Below are positions 33,432 to 41,547 of a DNA stretch of 64,000 nucleotides, piece by piece. Each line of letters opens with the position of its first letter. Position 1 is the first letter of the stretch. The notes under the pieces were generated by a model that was given only the letters and a program-made list of their open reading frames with translations, was not told the DNA's origin and searched no databases. This DNA comes from AC-32 sp963715575 (GTDB taxonomy: Bacteria > Actinomycetota > Thermoleophilia > Gaiellales > Gaiellaceae). Location: contig OY970250.1 in the NCBI GenBank assembly GCA_963715575.1, forward strand, positions 868,001-932,000, written 5' to 3'. Both the position numbers and the translations under genes were made by a program.

Positions 33432-34938
33432 CCGAATGCACGGCAGCGATTAGCGGCTCGAGGACGCGCGAGACGAGCTCCCAGTGCCGCGGAAGCAGGC
33501 GGCGCAACAGCAGCGCGAACCCGACGACCCCTGCAAGGGTCGCCAGCAGCCGCCAGCCGAGCGGAGCGCCGGCCGCAACCAACAGCAGGCCTGGAAGGAA
33601 TGCCAGCGCCCCCAGGCCGAAGACCTCGGCCCACTCGCGGAGCAGGAGCAGCGCAGTCGCACCCGCTCGCTCGCCGTAGACGACGACGAGCAGCAGGCCG
33701 AGCGAGCAGAGCGAGCTCGCCGAGGCCGCGCCGGCCAGCGCTTCGAGGTGGCCGCTCCTGTAGCCGACGAAGCTGAGCGCGGCGTGCAGCACCATGCTTG
33801 CAGCGGAGATCGCAGCCAGCTGCGCGTACCGCGCTTCGGCGAACGCCGCGAGCGTCGGCACGGGCCCTGCCATGCTGGAGACGATCGTGCCGCCCAGGGC
33901 GAGAAACGTCAGGACGAGGGTCCGCTGGTCCGAAACGTCGAGTGACGACCCGAGTACCGCGCCGACGAGATCGCGCCCGACGATCGCGGCCGTGGCCAAG
34001 ACAGGCACGACGAGCGTGAGGCCGGAGCGAAAGACGGCCAAGAGGTGTGGCTCCAGCGATTCGCGCCGCCGATCCCAGGTCTCGGAGAGGGGAGCGGCGA
34101 GCACGATCGTCACGGGGCCGGCCGTGGCAGCGATCAGCGCCGAGGCCGTGAAAAACGCGTAGGTGTAAAGCGTGACGGCCCCCGTTCCCATGCGGGCGGC
34201 GAAGCCGAGGCTCACCACGTAGGCCAGCTGCGCGATCAAAAAGCCGAACGAACCGATCGTGATCACCATGGCGGCGTGTCCCAATCCCCGTGGGCTGAAG
34301 AGGGCACGAGCGTGAGGCCGGTATCCCTTCGCGCGTAGCCGCAGGAGCATCACGGTCGCTGTGAGCGCGGAGCCGACGGCGATTCCAACCGCAACCGACT
34401 GCCGGCCCAGCGTCCCCGACGTGCCCGCGACGATGACGATCGGCGCCAAGCCTCCAAGGGTGTACGCGAACGCGGGCACGCCGAAGTCGTCCTTGGTCGC
34501 CAGACCGGCAGCTCCCAGCGCGGCCGCCAGCTGACCGCCTCCGGCGATCCAGAACCCGACGAGCGCGGCCTGCGCGGTGTCGTGCGCGCCTGACCCGAGG
34601 CCCCCGGTCAAGAGCGTGGCCATCGAGCTGCCGAGGAGGACGAAAGGGACCGCGCTCACGGCGAAGATCAGGGTCACGGCCCCGAAGTACCGATCGAGGT
34701 TCGCGCCGACCGAATCTCCCTCCACCAGCCGCGCGACGATCGTCGTCCGCATGCTCTGAGCAACGAGGAGCAGGAACCCGTAGACGCCGTAGGCGGCGAA
34801 CAGGCCGTCGGTCCGGGCGTTCTTGCCGAACTCGAGGACGATGAGGATCGCGAGGACGCCTGCGAGCGCCAGCGAGAGCAGCTGCGCCGCCGCCGTCACC
34901 GCGGCACTGCCGGCAATCCGCCGTTCGTTCTCAGACAT
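33409..34938 (-). CDS. MurJ/Wzx-type lipid-linked glycan flippase
   Basis: A 509-residue membrane protein with about 13-14 transmembrane helices, of the MVF/MOP superfamily. Landmarks are the Ser/Ala-rich first helix after MSENERRIAG, FGKNARTDGLFAAYGVYGF in the first loop, and ARMGTGAVTLYTYAFF near helix 7, a position where MurJ has its conserved TALYYA-like stretch. It should flip lipid-linked oligosaccharide across the membrane. ATG 34938 lies inside the end of the GT4 gene (8-nt overlap); ATG 34947 is an alternative. Its presence beside an ABC exporter suggests two export routes in one locus. Confidence 0.82.
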   Translation of the reverse strand: MSENERRIAGSAAVTAAAQLLSLALAGVLAILIVLEFGKNARTDGLFAAYGVYGFLLLVAQSMRTTIVARLVEGDSVGANLDRYFGAVTLIFAVSAVPFVLLGSSMATLLTGGLGSGAHDTAQAALVGFWIAGGGQLAAALGAAGLATKDDFGVPAFAYTLGGLAPIVIVAGTSGTLGRQSVAVGIAVGSALTATVMLLRLRAKGYRPHARALFSPRGLGHAAMVITIGSFGFLIAQLAYVVSLGFAARMGTGAVTLYTYAFFTASALIAATAGPVTIVLAAPLSETWDRRRESLEPHLLAVFRSGLTLVVPVLATAAIVGRDLVGAVLGSSLDVSDQRTLVLTFLALGGTIVSSMAGPVPTLAAFAEARYAQLAAISAASMVLHAALSFVGYRSGHLEALAGAASASSLCSLGLLLVVVYGERAGATALLLLREWAEVFGLGALAFLPGLLLVAAGAPLGWRLLATLAGVVGFALLLRRLLPRHWELVSRVLEPLIAAVHSATVRRAA

Positions 34939-36136
34939 GCTGCGCATCCGCCCGCGCATCAACGAGCGTCGCCTCTACGGCATCAAGGGTGCGATCGAGA
35001 GACTCGCGCCGGGCAGTCTCGCGGCCGGCAGCAGCGAGAGCGCCTCCGAGCTCCGGCTCAGCCCGCAGCCGCTGAAGGCACTCCCTCAAGGCAGCCGCAT
35101 CGCCGGGAGGGAAAACAAGGGCGTTCTGACCGTCGACGAGCACTTCACGTGGAGCACCGACGGCGCTCGTCACGACGATCGCACCGGCTGCCAGGCCTTC
35201 GAGAAGCCCGAGTCGGCCCGACTCTGCAGCGATCGACGGGTAGATGAACACGTCGTGCGACGCCAGCAGGTGCAGTACCTCTTCGCGCGAAACGTGCCCC
35301 AACCACGAAACGCGGCTGTCGACGCCGAGTGCGCGCGCGTCGGAACGGACTCGGGCCGCGTACGCCGGATCGTCCTCATGCCCTGCGACGGCCAAGTGGA
35401 TCGACGGCGATTCCGCCAGGGCTCGGATCACGACGTCGAGACCTTTCGTCGGGTGGATGCGCCCTGCGTACAACGCCCGACGAGGCGGAGACGCCGGCGG
35501 AGCCAGGCGGAGCGACCCGATGCCATCGGCGTCGACCCCGGCGGGCAGGACGCGACCCCGGGTCGGCCGCCAGCCCAGGCGAGCGTACTCGTCTCTGAGC
35601 CACTGACTCGCGAAGCAAACGACGCCGTTGCGGTCGACGGGCGGCGCTCGAAGCTCGAGACGAGGTGCGACAACGCCGAGAGACTCGCGAGCGATGCCGA
35701 GCCCATGACGGTCGATCCACGGCCACGGACCGAGCCATGGTCCGGGCCGCTCGTACAGGACCCAGCGGTCGTGGAGCATGTACAGGACCGGAATACCCGC
35801 GTCCTGCAATAGGCGGAGTGAGGTCTTGACGACGCCCCGCATATGCCAGACGAGCGCAGCGTCAATGCCCTCGGCGAGCACCTTCCGCACCGCCTGTTGG
35901 TCACGGAGAACCGCGGCTAACCCCCGATGCGGCCGGCGCCACGGTGCGAGAACGTAGTCGAGCTCTCGCCGGACCGCGATCCGCTCGTCTCCGGTTTCAC
36001 GGGACGCGCGACACACGAGCATCGTGACTTCGTTTCCGCGACCCTCGAGCCCGCACATCACATCGCGGCAGATCTCCCCATATCCACCGCCGCGCGCGTC
36101 CGGCGGCAAGAAGTTCGTCAAGCCAAGCAGTCGCAG
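34931..36136 (-). CDS. GT4 family glycosyltransferase, probable CTG start
   Basis: A 401-residue GT-B enzyme. LTNFLPPDARGGGYGEI is the acceptor loop, LYAGRIHPTKGLDVVIRAL the donor phosphate loop, and YPSIAAESGRLGLLEGLA an E-x7-E variant. The first canonical codon (TTG 36121) would remove the strand that normally precedes TNFLPPD. CTG 36136 restores it (MRLLGLTNF) and is preceded by GGGAGG with exactly 6 nt spacing, so it is the best-supported start. An in-frame stop just upstream excludes anything longer. The gene follows the methyltransferase by 3 nt and overlaps the flippase. Confidence 0.83.
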   Translation of the reverse strand: MRLLGLTNFLPPDARGGGYGEICRDVMCGLEGRGNEVTMLVCRASRETGDERIAVRRELDYVLAPWRRPHRGLAAVLRDQQAVRKVLAEGIDAALVWHMRGVVKTSLRLLQDAGIPVLYMLHDRWVLYERPGPWLGPWPWIDRHGLGIARESLGVVAPRLELRAPPVDRNGVVCFASQWLRDEYARLGWRPTRGRVLPAGVDADGIGSLRLAPPASPPRRALYAGRIHPTKGLDVVIRALAESPSIHLAVAGHEDDPAYAARVRSDARALGVDSRVSWLGHVSREEVLHLLASHDVFIYPSIAAESGRLGLLEGLAAGAIVVTSAVGAPREVLVDGQNALVFPPGDAAALRECLQRLRAEPELGGALAAAGRETARRESLDRTLDAVEATLVDARADAQHV

Positions 36137-36139
36137 GAA

Positions 36140-36823
36140 CTACCTCCCTCGCCGGATCGTCATGCGCCGCACAAGTGCTTGCAGCGCAGGAATCCGGAAC
36201 AGACGCTGGCGTGCCGACGCCACTGCGCGAGCCGCCGGCGGGAGGTAGTCGAACTTCCACCGACTGTCGAAGGGACTGTCGATCCAGTCGTACATCTCCT
36301 CCATCGGCGCCAGCTTGACGAAGCAGGCGGTGCGGTCGCCGAAGACGTCTTCCAGCGACCACGACGGATGGGATCGAAGAAACGAGACGAGCACGTTGAC
36401 CGAGCCGAGGAAGGCGTCATCGACCAGCAGCCACCCGCCCTCCTTGATGTGCGGCGCCGTGTAAAACCAGTCGACGATCGGCATGGGGAAGCGATGGGCG
36501 CCATCGATCAGCACTACGTCCAGGGGTTCCGGCTGCCACTCATGAAGGAGCGCCAGGTGCGACGGCAAATCGATGAAGCGGACGCCGCCCACGTCGATCC
36601 CCGCCGAGACACAGTACGCAGCGATCCGCTCATGCTCCTCACGTGCTGGGCTGATCGCTACGTGCCTCGCACCGCTCCCGGCGAAGACGATCGTGCTCGC
36701 ACCGGTGCCGGTTTCGAGGGTTGCCATATCCGGCTCGAGCACTCGCTCGAGCCACGCAAGCGCGCTCCAGGTCAGCCCGAAGTAATTACCTTGACCGTGA
36801 ACGAGCGGGGGGTGCGCGCGCAG
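36140..36823 (-). CDS. Class I SAM methyltransferase (Methyltransf_24-like), start uncertain
   Basis: About 227 residues. TLETGTGASTIVFAGSGARH is the SAM-binding loop, LDVVLIDGAHRFPMPIVDWF the catalytic strand, and GGWLLVDDAFLGSV follows. The only canonical start, GTG 36742, cuts off HGQGNYFGLTWSALAWLERV, which reads on upstream in the same frame and matches the conserved lead-in of this family. The likely start is CTG 36823 (MRAHPPLVHG) or another non-standard codon close to a TAGGAG -10 at 36843-36838. It precedes the CTG-initiated GT4 gene by 3 nt. Confidence 0.72.
   Translation of the reverse strand: MRAHPPLVHGQGNYFGLTWSALAWLERVLEPDMATLETGTGASTIVFAGSGARHVAISPAREEHERIAAYCVSAGIDVGGVRFIDLPSHLALLHEWQPEPLDVVLIDGAHRFPMPIVDWFYTAPHIKEGGWLLVDDAFLGSVNVLVSFLRSHPSWSLEDVFGDRTACFVKLAPMEEMYDWIDSPFDSRWKFDYLPPAARAVASARQRLFRIPALQALVRRMTIRRGR
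36143..36148 (-). promoter_or_regulatory. Shine-Dalgarno site supporting a CTG start
   Basis: GGGAGG on the minus strand ends 6 nt before CTG 36136. It would be 21 nt from TTG 36121, too far, so it decides in favour of CTG. Confidence 0.6.
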
Positions 36824-36832
36824 CTTGTCTGT

Positions 36833-36843
36833 TAGGACTCCTA
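36833..36843. promoter_or_regulatory. Palindromic bidirectional -10 region
   Basis: TAGGACTCCTA is a palindrome around a central base. It gives TAGGAC on the plus strand, 7 nt before ATG 36846, and TAGGAG on the minus strand, about 14 nt before CTG 36823. It is the most symmetric of the five shared promoters. Confidence 0.4.
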
Positions 36844-36845
36844 CG

Positions 36846-37712
36846 ATGGCGAGCCACCATATCGACGAACGCAGGGCGACTCCTGCGTATGACGTGACCG
36901 TGGCGATGCCGACCTTGGACGACGACCCCGTCGTCCTCGCCCAGGCGCTCGATGCGGCTTTGGGTCAGGGACTTGCGAATCCCATCACGATCGTCGACAT
37001 GTCGCTCGGCGACGAGGTCGAGCTCGTGGCCCGGGAGCGGGGCGAGGCGGTCCGCCTCGTCCGCTTCAGGGAGTCGCGGGGTGTCTCCGACTCGCGGAAC
37101 CGATTGCTGGAGCTCGTGGAAACCCGCTACGCCCTTTTTCTCGACGCGGACGCGGTTCCGAGTCCGGGATGGGCTGCAGCAATGCGGCGCCGGTTCGACG
37201 TCGACGAGCGCGCCGCGGTGGTCGGCGCGCGGTGCCTTCCGCACTGGCCAACCGACCCCCCGTTCCTGTTCGACGCTGCGCCTGCCGGCGACTTCCTCTC
37301 GTTCTTCGACCTCGGGCCGGAGCCACTCGAGGTTCCCCGGATCATGGGTACGAGTTACGCGGTCGACCGCGAACGCCTACCTCCGCAGCCGTTTCCGCTC
37401 GACGTCGGTCGCGCGCCGGGAGTCCTCCTCGCGGGCGAGGAGGTCGAGCTTTGCCTGGTCGCGCGACGCGAGGGCTGGCGGGTCGTATACGAGCCGGGCG
37501 CGGTGGTGCATCACCACGTCGGAGCCCGTCGTGCCAACTGGCGCTGGATGTGGCGTCGCGTGTTCGTCGCCGGGCAAGAGTCGAGGCGTCTGCGCCGACG
37601 CCTCGAGCCACTGCCCCGGGCGCTCGGGCTGCGCGACTTGGCCTTCCTCGCTGTCGTCAGTCCGGCGTTCCTCGGAGGGAAGCTGCGCGGAGTGCCCGAG
37701 CGTCAGGGGTGA
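36846..37712 (+). CDS. GT2 family glycosyltransferase
   Basis: A 288-residue GT-A enzyme. TVAMPTLDDDPVVLAQALDAAL opens the fold, RESRGVSDSRNRLLEL is the donor-binding helix, LFLDADAVPSPGW is the DxD metal site, and LLAGEEVELCLVARREGW the acceptor ED-like region. ATG 36846 is preferred to an upstream TTG because the -10 palindrome lies between them. Its 3' end overlaps a convergent methyltransferase by 10 nt. Confidence 0.84.
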   Translation: MASHHIDERRATPAYDVTVAMPTLDDDPVVLAQALDAALGQGLANPITIVDMSLGDEVELVARERGEAVRLVRFRESRGVSDSRNRLLELVETRYALFLDADAVPSPGWAAAMRRRFDVDERAAVVGARCLPHWPTDPPFLFDAAPAGDFLSFFDLGPEPLEVPRIMGTSYAVDRERLPPQPFPLDVGRAPGVLLAGEEVELCLVARREGWRVVYEPGAVVHHHVGARRANWRWMWRRVFVAGQESRRLRRRLEPLPRALGLRDLAFLAVVSPAFLGGKLRGVPERQG

Positions 37713-38323
37713 GCGGACCCGATCCGGATGATGTCGTCGAGCTCCTCGAACGTCGCGCGAGGCTTCCGCTCGAGGACGAAGGCGCGCAACTCCTCGAGTG
37801 ACGGCCACCCGTTGCGGCCGGTGAACAACCGTGCATCGTCGACCAGGACGGCGTGCCCTGAAACGGGGCTCGCGAGAATCGCCTCCAACTCTTCGAAGAC
37901 GGGCGTCTCCTGCTCGCCCTTCGCCGTGATCCCTGCCGAATAGTGGCCGTCGAGCCAAAAGAGGGCCGGCTCTTCGAGCTCGGAAACGACGCGGGGCAAG
38001 ATCTTGCCGCTGTCGCCCTGAAGGAGCTCGACGTTCTTCGAACGCGCGAAGCGGCGCCGGGCACGCTCGTAGAGCGGCTCACTCAGCTCGATCGAGACGA
38101 CGCGGCGGAAATCGTCCTTGAGCACAGCCGTCGTGTCGCCCAGGTAGGTCCCGGTCTCTACGAAGACCCTCAGTCCGAATCTGCGCGCATAGTCGCGGAG
38201 GGTCTGGCGCTTCAGCGGCGGTGGTGGAGGCACCGGCCTGCCCTGCTTGTCCCACGCCGCTGCCTCACGCCGTTCCCGGCGGTTTCGCCACGAGTCTTCC
38301 AGCCGCTCTACGAACCGAATCAC
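37703..38323 (-). CDS. Class I SAM methyltransferase, glycan-locus type
   Basis: A 206-residue protein. After a basic, proline-rich N-terminus (about 1-40), VFVETGTYLGDTTAVLKDDF is the SAM loop, VVSIELSEPLYERAR the strand 2 region, and PALFWLDGHYSAGITAKGE the catalytic strand with D-G-H-Y-S. The last pattern is shared with TylF/macrocin-O-methyltransferase-like and FkbM-neighbour enzymes in polysaccharide loci. GTG 38323 has a GGAAGG SD at a good distance. It is divergent from the 4,6-dehydratase-like gene. Confidence 0.8.
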   Translation of the reverse strand: MIRFVERLEDSWRNRRERREAAAWDKQGRPVPPPPPLKRQTLRDYARRFGLRVFVETGTYLGDTTAVLKDDFRRVVSIELSEPLYERARRRFARSKNVELLQGDSGKILPRVVSELEEPALFWLDGHYSAGITAKGEQETPVFEELEAILASPVSGHAVLVDDARLFTGRNGWPSLEELRAFVLERKPRATFEELDDIIRIGSAHP

Positions 38324-38346
38324 GGTAGCCTTCCGAACCGCAGATC

Positions 38347-39498
38347 ATGACCGTTTCCGCCGACACCTCCACCTGGACGGACGCAGAGCGCGACGAGCTC
38401 TCCCGCGACTTCGGCGACCTCTTCGCCGACCGGACGGTGCTCGTCACCGGTGCCGACGGCTTCATGGGCTCGCATCTGACCGAGGCCCTTGTGCACCTCG
38501 GCGCGCGGGTGCACGCATTCGTCCGTGCGACGTCGAGCGGAGCCCTCAACAACATCGGTCATCTGAGGGGACAGTTGAAGGTGCACTTCGCCGATCTGAC
38601 CGATCGCGCATCGATCGACTACCTCGTTCGGGAGCTCTGCGACGCACCGGACCGGCCGTACGTCTTCCATCTCGGCGCGCAGGCGCATGTGGGCGAGTCC
38701 TGGCACCGTCCCTACGAGACGGTGATGGCGAACACGGTCGGCACGCTTAACCTTCTCCAGTCGATCGTCCAGTACGGGCTCGAGCTCGAGAAGTTCGACA
38801 CCGCGGGCACCTCGGAAGAGTACGGCAACGTCCACGAAGCGGTCGCGCACCACCACGACTTCGATGAGGAGGGCGCGCTGGTCCTGCACGAACGCTCGCC
38901 GATCAATCCGAAGTCGATCTATGCCACCTCGAAGGTCGCCGCCGACTTCCTGACCATGAACTACCACGACGCCTATGGCGTCCCCGGCGTGGTCACTCGG
39001 ATGTTCAACAACTACGGTCCACGGCAGAACCCCCGTTACGTCACCGGAACGATCATCACCCAGGCACTCGAGCAAGAGCAGATCGAGCTCGGGAACCTCG
39101 AGCCGCTGCGCGACTTCTGCTTCTGCACCGACGGCGTGCGCGGCCACCTCACGGTCGCGGCGCACGGCGTCCCGGGCGACCTGTACGTCTACGGCCAGGG
39201 CGAGAACATCTCGATGGCCGACTGGGCGGCAATGATCCTGCGGGTCGGCGAAGAGCAAGGACATTGGCCGCAGCGCGAGATCGTGAGCACGCCGGATCGG
39301 TTCCGTCCGGGCGCCAGCGACGTTCTGGCGCTGCGCGTGGGCTACGAAAAGCTCAATCGTGAGACGGGCTGGGAGCCGCGTGTCTCGTGGGAGGAGGGCG
39401 TCGCCCGCACGATTGCCTGGTACGCCGCAAACAGGGGCTCCTGGATCGGACGGGTCGACTGGCTGCCCGTCGGGAAGGCGCCGCTTCCCTCGCGATGA
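38347..39498 (+). CDS. NAD-dependent sugar-nucleotide 4,6-dehydratase-like SDR
   Basis: A 383-residue extended SDR. VLVTGADGFMGSHLTEAL is the NAD loop, LGAQAHVGESWHRPYETV the substrate region, TAGTSEEYGNVHE the Thr/Ser-Glu catalytic block typical of 4,6-dehydratases, and SIYATSKVAADFL the Tyr-x3-Lys pair. The exact NDP-sugar is not decidable; coupling to a GDP-fucose-synthase-like gene (ATGA overlap) points to a GDP- or CDP-linked 4-keto-6-deoxyhexose. The N-terminal 30 residues (TDAERDELSRDFGDLF) are an extra helix. Confidence 0.82.
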   Translation: MTVSADTSTWTDAERDELSRDFGDLFADRTVLVTGADGFMGSHLTEALVHLGARVHAFVRATSSGALNNIGHLRGQLKVHFADLTDRASIDYLVRELCDAPDRPYVFHLGAQAHVGESWHRPYETVMANTVGTLNLLQSIVQYGLELEKFDTAGTSEEYGNVHEAVAHHHDFDEEGALVLHERSPINPKSIYATSKVAADFLTMNYHDAYGVPGVVTRMFNNYGPRQNPRYVTGTIITQALEQEQIELGNLEPLRDFCFCTDGVRGHLTVAAHGVPGDLYVYGQGENISMADWAAMILRVGEEQGHWPQREIVSTPDRFRPGASDVLALRVGYEKLNRETGWEPRVSWEEGVARTIAWYAANRGSWIGRVDWLPVGKAPLPSR

Positions 39499-40424
39499 AC
39501 ATTCTCGTCACCGGCGGCGGTGGGTTCCTCGGCAGCCATCTAGTCGAGCGGCTGCGCGACGACGGCCATGACTGCTTCGTCGCGAGGCGACGCGACTATG
39601 ACCTGACGGTGGCTGCTGACGCGGCGCGCCTCTTCGACGATGCCCGGCCGGATCTCGTCTTTCACCTCGCCGCCGAGGTCGGCGGGATCGGAGCGAACCG
39701 CGACAACCCGGGCCGCTATTGGTACGCGAACCTGCTGATGGGAACGAACATCCTCGAGCAGGCTCGTCTCACCGGCGTCGGCAAGCTGGTCCTGCTCGGG
39801 ACGATCTGTTCGTACCCGAAGTTCGCCCCGGTGCCGTTCCGCGAAGACGACCTCTGGAACGGGTATCCCGAAGAGACGAACGCTCCGTACGGCGTGGCCA
39901 AGAAGGCGCTCCTCGTCGGCGCGCAGGCCTACCGCGAGCAGTACGGGCTCAATTCGATCTACCTCCTGCCTGTGAACCTCTACGGCCCGCGGGATAACTT
40001 CGACCTCGAGACGTCGCATGTCATCCCAGCCTTGGTGCGCAAGATGATCGAGGCACGCGAAGGCCGCGGCGAGGTAGTGCTCTGGGGCGACGGCTCGCCG
40101 ACCCGCGAGTTCCTGTTCGTCGAGGACTGCGCCGAAGGAATCCGGCTCGCGGCGGAGCGCTACGACCGGCCCGAGCCGGTCAACCTCGGCACAGGGGAAG
40201 AGATCTCGATCCGAGAGCTTGCCGAGCTCGTCCGGGATCTCACCGGCTACCACGGTGAGATCGTTTGGGACACGTCAAAGCCGAACGGGCAGCCGCGTCG
40301 CAAGCTGGACGTCTCGCGTGCGGAACGTCTCTTCGGGTTCAAGGCCCGAACGTCGCTACGGGATGGGATCGAGCGAACTGTCGCCTGGTACGAAGCCGAA
40401 GCGTCCAGCTACGCCACGACTTAG
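39495..40424 (+). CDS. fcl: GDP-L-fucose synthase-like epimerase/reductase
   Basis: A 309-residue SDR. NILVTGGGGFLGSHLVERL is the NADP loop, HLAAEVGGIGANRDNPGRYW and GTICSYPKFAPVPFREDDLW are GDP-fucose synthase markers, and NAPYGVAKKALL holds Tyr-x3-Lys. It would epimerise and reduce the 4-keto-6-deoxy product of the preceding dehydratase. It starts in an ATGA overlap and ends in TTAG shared with the convergent DUF2304 gene. A different 6-deoxyhexose reductase of the same family cannot be excluded. Confidence 0.85.
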   Translation: MNILVTGGGGFLGSHLVERLRDDGHDCFVARRRDYDLTVAADAARLFDDARPDLVFHLAAEVGGIGANRDNPGRYWYANLLMGTNILEQARLTGVGKLVLLGTICSYPKFAPVPFREDDLWNGYPEETNAPYGVAKKALLVGAQAYREQYGLNSIYLLPVNLYGPRDNFDLETSHVIPALVRKMIEAREGRGEVVLWGDGSPTREFLFVEDCAEGIRLAAERYDRPEPVNLGTGEEISIRELAELVRDLTGYHGEIVWDTSKPNGQPRRKLDVSRAERLFGFKARTSLRDGIERTVAWYEAEASSYATT

Positions 40425-40783
40425 CCCGAATCGTCCTCGTCCATCGTGCGCACGTCGTGCTCCAGGAGGGCGAGCCGCTGCGCCAGTATCCGGTTCTCGT
40501 CGGAGAGTTTCGAGATGACCGTCGAGTAGTGGAGCAGGACGACGAGGATGAAGAGCGATGCGAGCACGAAGAGCGCCGAGGGCGGGTAGGCGATCCCCAC
40601 GAGGTCTGCGAGGCGTGCAAGTGCGCCGCGCCAGGCAGCCAGCACGAGGATCACAATCGCGGTCAGTAGCCAGAGGAGCGCATAGCGCTCCTGCAGCCGT
40701 CGGCTGCGGATCAGCTCGAGGATTACGAGCAGCAGGGCCAGGGCGGCGGCCGAAGCCGCGATCGAGACTCGAAAGGGGGTCAT
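40421..40783 (-). CDS. DUF2304 small membrane protein
   Basis: A 120-residue protein with three transmembrane helices (about 5-23, 33-50, 67-88), a basic loop SRRLQERYALLWLL, and a charged C-terminal helix (SKLSDENRILAQRLALLEHD) that may form a coiled coil. DUF2304 proteins are nearly always beside DPM1-like GT2 enzymes, as here (ATGA overlap), and are thought to assist membrane attachment or flipping of the polyprenyl-phosphate sugar. The function remains unproved. Confidence 0.85.
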   Translation of the reverse strand: MTPFRVSIAASAAALALLLVILELIRSRRLQERYALLWLLTAIVILVLAAWRGALARLADLVGIAYPPSALFVLASLFILVVLLHYSTVISKLSDENRILAQRLALLEHDVRTMDEDDSG

Positions 40784-41547
40784 GGTTCCTCCAGCTCGGT
40801 GTCGTACTTGCGGAAAAGGCCAATGAAGAGCGCGAGCAGCACCTTGACCATGTAGTAGATCGAGCGCAGAGCGGTGATCGAGGAGCTGCCGGTCTCGCGG
40901 GTGCGCATCGCGACCGGCACCTCAACCATCTGCAGCCGGTGCCGCGAGAGGACGACCGTCGCCTCCACCTCCGGGTAGTCGTGAGGGTACTGGCTGGCGA
41001 AGAGGCGGATCGCCTTCCGGTTCGCGGCGCGGAAGCCCGACGTCGTGTCGGTTACCCGCTGCCGTACGAGCACTGAGACGACACCTGCGAAGACGTGGAT
41101 GCCCAGCCGGCGCAGACGCGTCCCGCGGTAGGCGCCGTCGGCGGAGAACCGCGTGCCGACGACCATGTCGGCGCGACCGTCGACGATCGGAGCGACCAGC
41201 GTCGCGATCTCTTGCGGGTCGTGCTGGCCGTCGCCGTCGACTTGCACGGCGAGATCGAACCCGTTGTCGCGCGCATACTGGTAGCCGGTCTGGACCGCGC
41301 CCCCGATGCCGAGGTTGAACGGCAGCCGCAGGACATGCACGCCCGCGCGCTCCGCCACGAGCGCAGTGCGGTCGCTCGAGCCGTCGTCGACAACGACGAT
41401 CTCGAAGCCCCGGTCGGCGGCCCGGATCTCCTCGATCACGCGCCCGATCGTCTGCTCCTCGTTGTAGGCAGGGACGATCGCGACCCTGCGCCTGTTCGCG
41501 AGCTCAGGGTCAGGCACCGCCACGACCGGCTGCACCGCCTCAGCCAC
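40780..41547 (-). CDS. DPM1-like polyprenyl-phosphate glycosyltransferase (GT2)
   Basis: A 255-residue GT2 enzyme. VAIVPAYNEEQTIGRVIEEI opens the fold, VVVDDGSSDRTA follows, VQVDGDGQHDPQEI is the metal site typical of dolichol-phosphate mannose synthases, and DTTSGFRAANRKAI the acceptor-loop block. It should load a sugar onto polyprenyl phosphate, giving donors for GT-C enzymes such as those at 25.6 and 54.7 kb. It overlaps the CgeB-like gene by 8 nt. Confidence 0.88.
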   Translation of the reverse strand: MAEAVQPVVAVPDPELANRRRVAIVPAYNEEQTIGRVIEEIRAADRGFEIVVVDDGSSDRTALVAERAGVHVLRLPFNLGIGGAVQTGYQYARDNGFDLAVQVDGDGQHDPQEIATLVAPIVDGRADMVVGTRFSADGAYRGTRLRRLGIHVFAGVVSVLVRQRVTDTTSGFRAANRKAIRLFASQYPHDYPEVEATVVLSRHRLQMVEVPVAMRTRETGSSSITALRSIYYMVKVLLALFIGLFRKYDTELEEP

